Shown piece after piece: positions 1 to 6,254 of a stretch of DNA of 6,590 nucleotides (the first letter of the stretch is position 1; each line of letters starts with the position of its first letter). The notes below the pieces were generated by a model that did not search any database, was not told the DNA's origin, and saw nothing but the letters and a program-made list of their open reading frames with translations. The translations under genes and the position numbers were made by a program. Location: NCBI GenBank assembly GCA_003533825.1, contig DQCG01000669.1:1-6590 (forward strand). Reading direction: 5' to 3'. Source of the stretch: Phycisphaerales bacterium. Lineage in GTDB: Bacteria > Planctomycetota > Phycisphaerae > Sedimentisphaerales > Anaerobacaceae.

Positions 1-1684
1 TTTTACTCCGCCCTTTACAGCAAAAGACAGCAAGCAGACTTTACCTCTATTTCAGCAGAGTCTTACCGGTATATTGACGTATAACTGGATGCAAGCCGAA
101 TTTGATTTTGGTTATCCACTGGAGCTGTCAAGTTCGATATACAGAACCAGAGACATTCTTGTATTACTGGAAGAGCTGGAATTTAACAATCCAAATATGC
201 TTGAGGATCAGATGGCGGCGAATGCCCGGTTGTTCGCCGGACATAAATCTACACTTCTTTGTTGTGAAAATTCGCTCACTTTCTGTAATCCAATAAATAA
301 AGTACAATCCATTTGTAATAACCGCTGCTCCAGCGACAACAAATACTCAGCAGATACCCTGGCCGAATTGTTCCAAAAAGGAGTAAAAATAGATGTCGAA
401 AGTTATTCAAACTTTATTCCTAATGCCTGCCATCAGGAAGTTCAACTGTATTTCAAACAAGCCGCCGACGCAAACCAAAGAAAGAAAGAAGGACAACCTC
501 TGGTTTCCATATATATGGTCACGTACAATGCGCAAGAGTTTATCGCCCAAGCCATCGAATCTGTTTTAGCCCAAACGTATACGAACTTCGAATTGTTGAT
601 CGTTAACGACGGCAGTAATGATGAAACCGGTGAGATAATTGCCTCCTATTCGGATGAGAGGATACGCTATATTTATAAAGAGCACAAAAATTTTGCTTCG
701 GGGATGAACAGGGCAATAAATGAGGCAAAGGGTGAATATATTATTGGAGTTGACTCGGACGATTTTGTCGATCCCAATTACATCGAAAAACTGGTTGCCT
801 GTGCCGAAAAGCACCCCGAAGTCGACTATTTTTATCCGGCAACATTTGTTCTTGTAGACGAATCCGGAAATTGTACAGGAGTTGAATGGAATTATTTAGA
901 TTTTTCAGATAATCAAATTCTTCCGGCTTTTCTCTTTGACCATGGATATGGACCCATTCCTAACCCAGGAAGCCTGAAAAGAAGATCGCTGTTCACTAAG
1001 AAATGCGAGCTGTATAAAGAGTTGGAAACCGTCGAGGATTTTACGTTCTTGTGCAGGAATGCTTTGCGGATAAATTTCAAGAGGGTCCAGGACCATTCGA
1101 CGTATTTTTACAGGAGAATGGCTTCAGGTAACTCACAGAAGTTCAAGACAAGAAATCAGCTTATGGCTCGTGCGCTGAATGACATGGTTTTGATTTATCC
1201 CGCGCAGGTACTGTATCCGCAAATTAGATATATAAGTCCCGACCTGAGAGAGAAGGAATATTATAAATACCTGATGACGACTTTCTACAAGCATTCGCAA
1301 GGTAACATGGTGCGGTACGGCGAGTACTTCCGACAGTACGGGGATTATTACAAGGCAAAGCTTTTGAGCGTTGAGGAAGGAAACAAAGTAGGTTCTGCCG
1401 GTGCATTATCAGACCAGAAATACTACATGGAGTTGTTTGAGCAGGGAGCTGAGCATTTAAAGGCGGGCCGCCCGGCAGATGCACTGGTCTGTTTTGACGG
1501 CGCCTATCGCCTCGATGACAAAGTGTCCGACTTGCAGTACGCACGAGCGGTAGCACTTGCCCAGCTTGGCAGAATGGATGATGCCCGGCTGGCATGTGAG
1601 GCGGAATTGGCGATTCAGCCAAACCACAAGGGTGCCCAGATGGTTTTAAACAAGATATCAGAAAGTGTGAATGTAATAAATTAG
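1..1684 (+). CDS. Multi-module family-2 glycosyltransferase with C-terminal TPRs (5' end outside window)
   Basis: The frame is open back to base 2 with no stop, so the window starts inside the gene. A TTG at base 74 is a possible start but unlikely, because homology-like sequence (LTYNW...DFGYPL) runs straight through it. Counting from the codon at base 2, 560 residues are visible. Residues ~25-150 form a module with DFGYP (35-39), FNNPN (61-65), NPINKVQ (96-102) and CHQE (143-146). From memory this resembles the tail of a poorly characterised GT-like family; its function is unknown to me. Residues ~166-400 are a GT2 GT-A domain: VSIYMVTYNA nucleotide-sugar strand, VNDGSND, metal-binding DSDD (251-254) and a VEDF likely catalytic acid segment (E345-D346). 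Residues ~474-541 are two TPRs plus part of a third. The predicted role is transfer of a sugar from a nucleotide sugar in the cytosol. Being next to fliD suggests flagellin or surface-protein glycosylation, but this is inference. GT2 assignment is firm; the substrate is not. Confidence 0.88.
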   Translation, partial: FTPPFTAKDSKQTLPLFQQSLTGILTYNWMQAEFDFGYPLELSSSIYRTRDILVLLEELEFNNPNMLEDQMAANARLFAGHKSTLLCCENSLTFCNPINKVQSICNNRCSSDNKYSADTLAELFQKGVKIDVESYSNFIPNACHQEVQLYFKQAADANQRKKEGQPLVSIYMVTYNAQEFIAQAIESVLAQTYTNFELLIVNDGSNDETGEIIASYSDERIRYIYKEHKNFASGMNRAINEAKGEYIIGVDSDDFVDPNYIEKLVACAEKHPEVDYFYPATFVLVDESGNCTGVEWNYLDFSDNQILPAFLFDHGYGPIPNPGSLKRRSLFTKKCELYKELETVEDFTFLCRNALRINFKRVQDHSTYFYRRMASGNSQKFKTRNQLMARALNDMVLIYPAQVLYPQIRYISPDLREKEYYKYLMTTFYKHSQGNMVRYGEYFRQYGDYYKAKLLSVEEGNKVGSAGALSDQKYYMELFEQGAEHLKAGRPADALVCFDGAYRLDDKVSDLQYARAVALAQLGRMDDARLACEAELAIQPNHKGAQMVLNKISESVNVIN

Positions 1685-1775
1685 CCCGAAAAAGGCAGAG
1701 AATTCGAACTTGCTCGGCCCAGACATGCGAAAATAGTACAGCAGGCCGTTTGTTAGCCAGCGTAAATATATACTT

Positions 1776-1809
1776 GGTTCCCTTTTGCCGCTTATCGCAA
1801 ATGGGATCC
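1776..1809. repeat. Imperfect inverted repeat (hairpin) between glycosyltransferase and fliD
   Basis: Two 13-base arms (1776-1788 and 1797-1809) pair at 11 of 13 positions, with T-T mismatches at 1783/1802 and 1778/1807, around an 8-base loop. No T-tract follows on either strand, so it is not a standard intrinsic terminator. It could be a regulator-binding operator, an mRNA-stabilising 3' hairpin for the glycosyltransferase transcript, or a Rho-dependent end. The structure is seen directly; the role is unknown. Confidence 0.5.
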
Positions 1810-1831
1810 TATTGAATATAAGATAAATAAT

Positions 1832-1858
1832 TAAGCAAGAAGTGATTTTGAACGATAA
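1832..1858 (+). promoter_or_regulatory. Candidate sigma-28 (FliA-type) promoter for fliD
   Basis: TAAG at 1832-1835, exactly 15 bases, then AACGATAA at 1851-1858. The enterobacterial flagellar sigma-28 consensus is TAAA-N15-GCCGATAA, so this matches 3 of 4 in the -35 box and 6 of 8 in the -10 box at the ideal spacing. Transcription would begin near 1865, giving a leader of about 75 bases. It lies in the AT-rich gap just before fliD, a typical late flagellar gene. Whether this organism's FliA uses the same consensus is not known from the window. Confidence 0.4.
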
Positions 1859-1926
1859 GGAATTGTGTTTCGTGTATATTCCGATCGGATTAATGAATTT
1901 TGGCGAAAGTATTGAACTTAAACAAT

Positions 1927-1930
1927 AGGG
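1927..1930 (+). promoter_or_regulatory. Ribosome binding site of fliD
   Basis: AGGG lies 9 bases before the ATG at 1940. This is a modest Shine-Dalgarno match and supports that ATG, which also gives the canonical FliD N-terminus. Confidence 0.5.
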
Positions 1931-1939
1931 CAAACTGAG

Positions 1940-3979
1940 ATGTCAACTTTACGTCTTCCAGGGCTTTTAACGGGAATCGATACAGGCAACCTCGTCGCTC
2001 AACTTATGGCCGCCGAGCGCCGTACGCTCAATGTATACGAAGAGCGTAAAACTACATGGGACGAAAAGAAAGAAGCCCTCGGCACTCTTGAAACCAAACT
2101 GAGCAACTTGAGAAGCTCCATTCGTGCTCTTTCCGACGCCAACGAGCTTCGCGCTTTCTCAAGCACCTCCAGCGACACCGATAAAGTGACCGCCGAAGCA
2201 TCATACAATGCCTTCGAAGGCAATCATACCGTCGTAGTCAACCAGTTAGCCACCGCCGAGCGACGGGTTCACACCGCCGGAATAGAATACGCCGAGGATT
2301 ATGTAGGGGCCGGCACATTTATTTATTCGTATGACCATGAGGAAACAACGATAACGACCACGGCTACGACAACACTCCAGGACATGGTCGGTCTAATCAA
2401 CAATGATGCGAATAATCCCGGCGTCACGGCGAGTCTGCTGTACTACAATAATGCCTACCATTTGGTGCTGAACGGCAATGAGGCCGGAACGGATTACTCA
2501 ATATCCGTCAACGCAAGCAGCACGGAAGTATGGCAAGCCGACTCGGCCCTGACCGTCGGCAGCGACAACGCCACGCTGAGTTCGAAAATAACCGAACTCG
2601 ACCAGTTTACAGGTAGCCTGGGAACGGGAGATATAATCACAATCTCCGGCAAAAATCATAGCGGTGTCGATATAACACCCGTAGAGCTTACCGTTACCGG
2701 CAATACCAAACTCACTCATCTTATTTCAGAAATCAACGATGCTTTTGACGGGGTAGCCAAGGCAACCCTCGTTAACGGAAAAATCGTTTTAACCGATGAC
2801 CTCGATGGAGCAAGCGGGCTTGAAATTGGTTTATCTTTTACACAGGGTGCCGGGTCATCGGCAGAGCTTAGTCTGCCCACCATGGCCATCGAGACGGAAG
2901 GCGGCAGTACAACAGCAGACCTTACAGGTTTTGCAGAAGCAGACTTCACCGGGACCCAATCAGCCCAGGACAGCCAGATACGGGTAGACGGCTACCCTTC
3001 CGGTGATTGGATCAGCAGAAGCACTAATACCATTGACGATGTCATTAGCGGCATAACGTTGCATTTGCATGATACGACTGATGCGGCCGGAGAGGAAATA
3101 ACTCTGACCAGAGATACACAATCGGTAAAAGACAAATTGACCTCTATGGTCGATGCCTACAACCTCGCGGTTGTCTATATCCAGGAAAAGACCGGTTTCA
3201 ACAACACCCTGAAAACAGGCGGCGTCTTAATGGGAGATTATGTAGTTTCGACAATCAGAGCCCAGATTCGCACACCTCTTATTGCGCAGACCAGCGGATT
3301 CATAGAAGATATTGACAATTTCCTGATGCCCGGACAGATCGGCCTGGAGCTCGATAAAGACGGGGTATTAAATCTGGACACAAACGTCTTCGACGAAGCC
3401 ATCGCCGAAGATTATATGAGCGTGCTGGCCGTCATTGGAGCGGACAAAACCGGCAGCAGTAACAGTAATACTATCCAGTTTTATCAAGCCAGCAGCAATT
3501 ATACCACAGCGGGCAATTATGACGTTGAGGTAGTCGTAAGCGGCGGAGTAATTACAAGCGCAAGAATCAAGCTCTCTACCGAATCGACCTGGCGCGATGC
3601 AACATACAGCGGCAATATCGTCACGGGCGACAGCACCTTCGACGATAACGGCGATCCAATGTATGCCGAGAATGCCCTCCAGCTCAGCGCCGACCTAAGC
3701 CAGGATGGCACATTCACGGCCACTGTTAGAGTAAAGCAGGGCTTCACCGGAGCTATAGAAGATTCACTGGACAACATGCTCAAAGCGACTACCGGCTCGA
3801 TTCAAATCGACCAGGAACATGTGGACGACCAAATAGAAGAAATCCAGGAAAAAATTGAGCTTGAAGAGTACCGCCTTACCGTGAGAGAAGAAAGACTTAT
3901 CGCCCGATTCGCCCGTCTTGAAAGAACCCTGGCCTTGATACAAAACCAGATGGCCGCCCTGGGATTCGGCACGGCATAA
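1940..3979 (+). CDS. fliD: Flagellar filament cap protein FliD (hook-associated protein 2)
   Basis: FliD forms the oligomeric cap at the filament tip, outside the cell, and guides folding and insertion of exported flagellin. The ATG at 1940 opens with LRLPGLLTGIDTGNLVAQLM, a textbook FliD_N start. Residues ~5-110 are the FliD_N helical region and ~110-330 are variable, Thr/Ser/Gly-rich beta domains. FliD_C begins near 343 (SQIRVDGYPSGDWI, STNTIDDVISGITLHL, VDAYN) and continues through IGLELDKDGVLNLD. An extra beta-like segment occupies ~504-600. Residues ~621-679 are a charged amphipathic coiled coil ending FARLERTLALIQNQMAAL, matching the family's FxxxExxLxxxxxQ end. At 679 residues it is about 200 longer than the Salmonella cap (about 470). 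It contains no cysteine, as is usual for exported axial flagellar proteins. The usual partner fliS is not adjacent. Confidence 0.96.
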   Translation: MSTLRLPGLLTGIDTGNLVAQLMAAERRTLNVYEERKTTWDEKKEALGTLETKLSNLRSSIRALSDANELRAFSSTSSDTDKVTAEASYNAFEGNHTVVVNQLATAERRVHTAGIEYAEDYVGAGTFIYSYDHEETTITTTATTTLQDMVGLINNDANNPGVTASLLYYNNAYHLVLNGNEAGTDYSISVNASSTEVWQADSALTVGSDNATLSSKITELDQFTGSLGTGDIITISGKNHSGVDITPVELTVTGNTKLTHLISEINDAFDGVAKATLVNGKIVLTDDLDGASGLEIGLSFTQGAGSSAELSLPTMAIETEGGSTTADLTGFAEADFTGTQSAQDSQIRVDGYPSGDWISRSTNTIDDVISGITLHLHDTTDAAGEEITLTRDTQSVKDKLTSMVDAYNLAVVYIQEKTGFNNTLKTGGVLMGDYVVSTIRAQIRTPLIAQTSGFIEDIDNFLMPGQIGLELDKDGVLNLDTNVFDEAIAEDYMSVLAVIGADKTGSSNSNTIQFYQASSNYTTAGNYDVEVVVSGGVITSARIKLSTESTWRDATYSGNIVTGDSTFDDNGDPMYAENALQLSADLSQDGTFTATVRVKQGFTGAIEDSLDNMLKATTGSIQIDQEHVDDQIEEIQEKIELEEYRLTVREERLIARFARLERTLALIQNQMAALGFGTA

Positions 3980-4012
3980 AGGCAGGAGTGTAATTTGACA
4001 TGCTCCTCCGGC

Positions 4013-4068
4013 CGGCGATTTTAGGAAACACCCAAAATCCTCAATCACATCCGCCGATTTTATTTTTT
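4013..4068 (+). terminator. Probable intrinsic terminator of fliD, overlapping the flhB 3' end
   Basis: CGGCG (4013-4017) pairs with CGCCG (4052-4056), and a T-rich run follows at once (4057-4068, ten T in twelve bases). Nested between them is a second hairpin: 4018-4025 pairs with 4031-4038 at 7 of 8 positions around a five-base loop. The T-rich run lies over the last codons and stop of convergent flhB. On the opposite strand no T-tract follows the hairpin, so it does not look like an efficient terminator for flhB. The 35-nt interior is longer than usual, hence moderate confidence. Confidence 0.5.
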
Positions 4069-5124
4069 ATGTCGTAAGCGATAAATCATAGCCAACACTT
4101 CCGCTACCGCCACGTACAAAGCCTCAGGTATGGGGTTGCCGGGTTTAACCGTTGAATATATTGCCCTGGCCAGTTCCGGCCTGCTTACGATTGGTACTCC
4201 ATAAGCCCGTGCAATTTCTCTAATTTTCTCGGCTAAATGATCCGCCCCTTTGGCCACCATCACAGGTGCCTCCATCCCCTTGGTCTCATAGCGCAGCGCA
4301 ACTGCGACATGTGTTGGGTTAACAAGAACCACGCTGGCCTTGGGAACTTCCTGCAACATGCGCCTGGCAGTCATTTCGATCTGGAGCCTCCGGATTCGAC
4401 CTTTGACCTCCGGCGAACCTTCTGTATCCCTGCGATCCTGTTTTACTTCCTGACGCGTCATCTTCAGGTCATGGATATATTTCCATTTCTGATAATAAGC
4501 GTCGGCAATCCCTATCACAAGCAGTACAACGCCGACACGTATTAGAAGACCGAATATAATCTTGGCGATAACTGCGAGGATTTGTGTGGACCAGGCCCAT
4601 CGAAGCGTAGCAAAAACATCGAGCCTGCTCTTAAGGTAGTACCAGACGATCAGCGAAACAAACAACAATTTGAGTATGGACGCCAGAAGTTTTACCATAG
4701 ATCGAGCGTTGACCAGTTTTCCAAACCCTTCCACCGGATTCAACTGACTGAACTTAATCTCGACGGCTCTCGGCGAAAAATTCAGGCCGCTAATAGCAGC
4801 ACCGGCCAAAATGGCGCCGGCGGAAAGTGCCACCAATATCGGAAGGATAACAAGGATTAAATCGACAGTTTTTCCGTTGATAAAACTAAGAAAGGCTTCT
4901 GTGTCGGCAAAAACGAAGCTTTCACATGACATTCCATGCCTAATTTGCACTATGAACCATTGCGTCAGACTCTGACCCAGCAGAGCAACCATCGCTATTA
5001 ATACCAGAAGCGTCACAACCGATGTCAGCTCCTGGCTTTGTGGCAGATGCCCTTTCTGCCGGGCTTTCTGCAGTTTCCTGAATGTCGGATAATGTGTCTT
5101 TTCAGCAGCCGGCTTCTCTGCCAT
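4060..5124 (-). CDS. flhB: Flagellar export switch protein FlhB
   Basis: FlhB is an inner-membrane part of the flagellar type III export gate. It switches export from rod/hook to filament substrates after self-cleavage of its cytoplasmic domain. The protein is 354 residues from the chosen ATG, close to the usual 350-380. The N-terminus (EKTHYPTFRKLQKARQKG) is the conserved amphipathic region. Four membrane spans fall near 34-56, 86-110, 143-164 and 181-208. The linker has DLKMTRQEVKQDRRDTEGSP, and the autocleavage motif NPTH is intact at 269-272 within VVLVNPTHVAVALRYE, followed by the conserved APVMVAKG and PELARAIY. An upstream TTG at 5148 would add eight residues (MYRLRGII), but the ATG at 5124 has a strong ribosome site and yields the family's standard MAE start. 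It is the last gene of the fliP-fliQ-fliR-flhB run, converging on fliD; flhA does not follow. Confidence 0.97.
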   Translation of the reverse strand: MAEKPAAEKTHYPTFRKLQKARQKGHLPQSQELTSVVTLLVLIAMVALLGQSLTQWFIVQIRHGMSCESFVFADTEAFLSFINGKTVDLILVILPILVALSAGAILAGAAISGLNFSPRAVEIKFSQLNPVEGFGKLVNARSMVKLLASILKLLFVSLIVWYYLKSRLDVFATLRWAWSTQILAVIAKIIFGLLIRVGVVLLVIGIADAYYQKWKYIHDLKMTRQEVKQDRRDTEGSPEVKGRIRRLQIEMTARRMLQEVPKASVVLVNPTHVAVALRYETKGMEAPVMVAKGADHLAEKIREIARAYGVPIVSRPELARAIYSTVKPGNPIPEALYVAVAEVLAMIYRLRHKK

Positions 5125-5131
5125 AATTATT

Positions 5132-5136
5132 CCCCT
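5132..5136 (-). promoter_or_regulatory. Ribosome binding site deciding the flhB start
   Basis: Read on the - strand, AGGGG stands 7 bases before the ATG at 5124. It is the strongest Shine-Dalgarno in the block, and it lies inside the coding extension that a TTG start at 5148 would require. That argues for the shorter protein. Confidence 0.65.
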
Positions 5137-5195
5137 AAGCCGATACAAGAAACGGGACTTTGTTAGCCTTTATCTCTTGTCCTCATTTTTCTATT

Positions 5196-5948
5196 CTATA
5201 ACGGCAGCAGTTTCCCCATCAACTTGGCACATTCACCTACGAAAGAACTAAAGAACGGTAAAAATATAGCCACCATTAACAGCCCCAGGCCCACACGCAA
5301 AGGCAAACTGATAAATAAAATGTTCATTTCCGGGACCATGCGCGCCAAGACGGCTAAGACGACCATCAACAACAAAAACGCCGCCAATATCGGTGCGGCC
5401 AGTTTCAAGCCATGTATTAACATTGTCGAGCCGGCCTGAATTACCCCTTCGGCCAAAACCGGTATTGTCGGTATGCTGCCGGCGGGAAACGACTCATAAC
5501 TTCGCGAGATAATCAACAAAAACAAATGATGACCGTTCGCACTTAGAAACAGAATGATAAATATCATCTCCAGCAAACTACCCAGAGGCTGCGTTCTCTC
5601 ACCGGTCAATGGATCCAAAATCTGGGCCATAGCCAAACCCATCTGCCGTTCGATAATCCGGCCGCTAAATTTAACCGCGGTAAATACAAACGTAACGATT
5701 AATCCCAAAGCCAATCCATAAGTAGCTTCATTGGCAATCAACAAAACTGCCTTCGCAGTCGAGATTTGGCCGCTATTAATAGAAAAAGGCGTTATCATCG
5801 AAAAGAATATCGCCAGCAGCACAGTCATTGCAACTTTGATTCTGACCGGAATGCTTTTCCACCCAAAAACTGGAAGAACCAGGAAAAACGACGAAATCCT
5901 TGTCAGCACCATCACAAAACCAAGCAGCTTCTCGATCATCAGTGCCAT
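5196..5948 (-). CDS. fliR: Flagellar export gate protein FliR
   Basis: FliR is a polytopic membrane protein that joins FliP and FliQ to form the export channel inside the basal-body ring. The 250 residues match the usual length (about 250-265). The sequence is strongly hydrophobic, with family landmarks in order: TRISSFFLVLPVFGWKSIPV (16-35), a glycine-rich span near 77-92 (YGLALGLIVTFVFTAV), GRIIERQMGLAMAQILDP (96-113), NGHHLFLLIISRSYESFP, and the C-terminal pair of spans with ARMVPEMNILFISLPLRVGL (202-221). The ATG at 5948 lies 6 bases after the fliQ stop, so the two are probably translationally coupled; only a weak GAAG-type ribosome site, overlapping the fliQ stop, is visible. A 71-base gap separates it from flhB downstream. 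Confidence 0.96.
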   Translation of the reverse strand: MALMIEKLLGFVMVLTRISSFFLVLPVFGWKSIPVRIKVAMTVLLAIFFSMITPFSINSGQISTAKAVLLIANEATYGLALGLIVTFVFTAVKFSGRIIERQMGLAMAQILDPLTGERTQPLGSLLEMIFIILFLSANGHHLFLLIISRSYESFPAGSIPTIPVLAEGVIQAGSTMLIHGLKLAAPILAAFLLLMVVLAVLARMVPEMNILFISLPLRVGLGLLMVAIFLPFFSSFVGECAKLMGKLLPL

Positions 5949-5954
5949 TTATCT

Positions 5955-6224
5955 TCAGTGCCCGATATTCTGAATATGGCTAAAAACCTCGTTGGTAAAT
6001 CTAAGGATGATCCCGAGCATCCAGCCACCACACATTAGTATAACAACACCGACAGCCAAAAGCTTCGGGACTATAGTTAAGGTCATATCGCGAATGGAAG
6101 TAACCGCCTGAAGCAAGGTCACCACTAATCCCACAACCATACAGGTCAGTAGAATCGGAGTAACCAAAAGCAGGGCCGTCTCAAGGGTATGCCTGCCTAA
6201 GTAAAGGAAGAAACTGCTATCCAT
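5955..6224 (-). CDS. fliQ: Flagellar export gate protein FliQ
   Basis: FliQ is a small two-span subunit of the export channel, present in several copies around FliP-FliR. The 89 residues are the usual size. Hydrophobic segments fall at about 15-40 and 52-76, forming a hairpin. The conserved loop QAVTSIRDMTLTIVPK (39-54) corresponds to the family's QAxTxIxExTLxFxPK; here the common Glu and Phe are Asp and Ile, both conservative changes. On the - strand an AGGG sits 9 bases before the ATG at 6224. The gene lies 30 bases after the fliP stop and 6 bases before the fliR start, so it belongs to the same operon. Confidence 0.96.
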   Translation of the reverse strand: MDSSFFLYLGRHTLETALLLVTPILLTCMVVGLVVTLLQAVTSIRDMTLTIVPKLLAVGVVILMCGGWMLGIILRFTNEVFSHIQNIGH

Positions 6225-6254
6225 TTGCCAAATCCCTGCAAAAAACTCCGTGCT

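Noticed and set aside
74..76. TTG as the start of the glycosyltransferase gene
   Set aside because: The frame is open to the window edge with no stop, no good ribosome site precedes it, and family-like sequence continues upstream.
1224..1622. 132-codon open frame on the - strand
   Set aside because: It lies wholly antisense to the GT2/TPR coding region and resembles no family.
1776..1788. Sigma-54-like element TTGG...TTTTGC upstream of fliD
   Set aside because: Only 9 bases separate GG from GC, whereas sigma-54 promoters need 10 and tolerate little variation. The site also lies inside the inverted repeat.
1658..1933. 91-codon open frame on the - strand in the gap before fliD
   Set aside because: No recognisable domain and AT-rich composition. 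It overlaps the glycosyltransferase 3' end and the candidate fliD promoter, so it looks like chance.
3764..4048. 94-codon open frame on the - strand at the end of fliD
   Set aside because: It is mostly antisense to the conserved FliD coiled coil, runs through the terminator region, and shows no family resemblance.
4237..4860. Open frames on the + strand within flhB
   Set aside because: They are antisense shadows of a highly conserved gene with no domain of their own.
5146..5148. TTG as the start of flhB
   Set aside because: It adds an atypical eight-residue extension. The ATG at 5124 has a strong ribosome site and gives the standard FlhB N-terminus.
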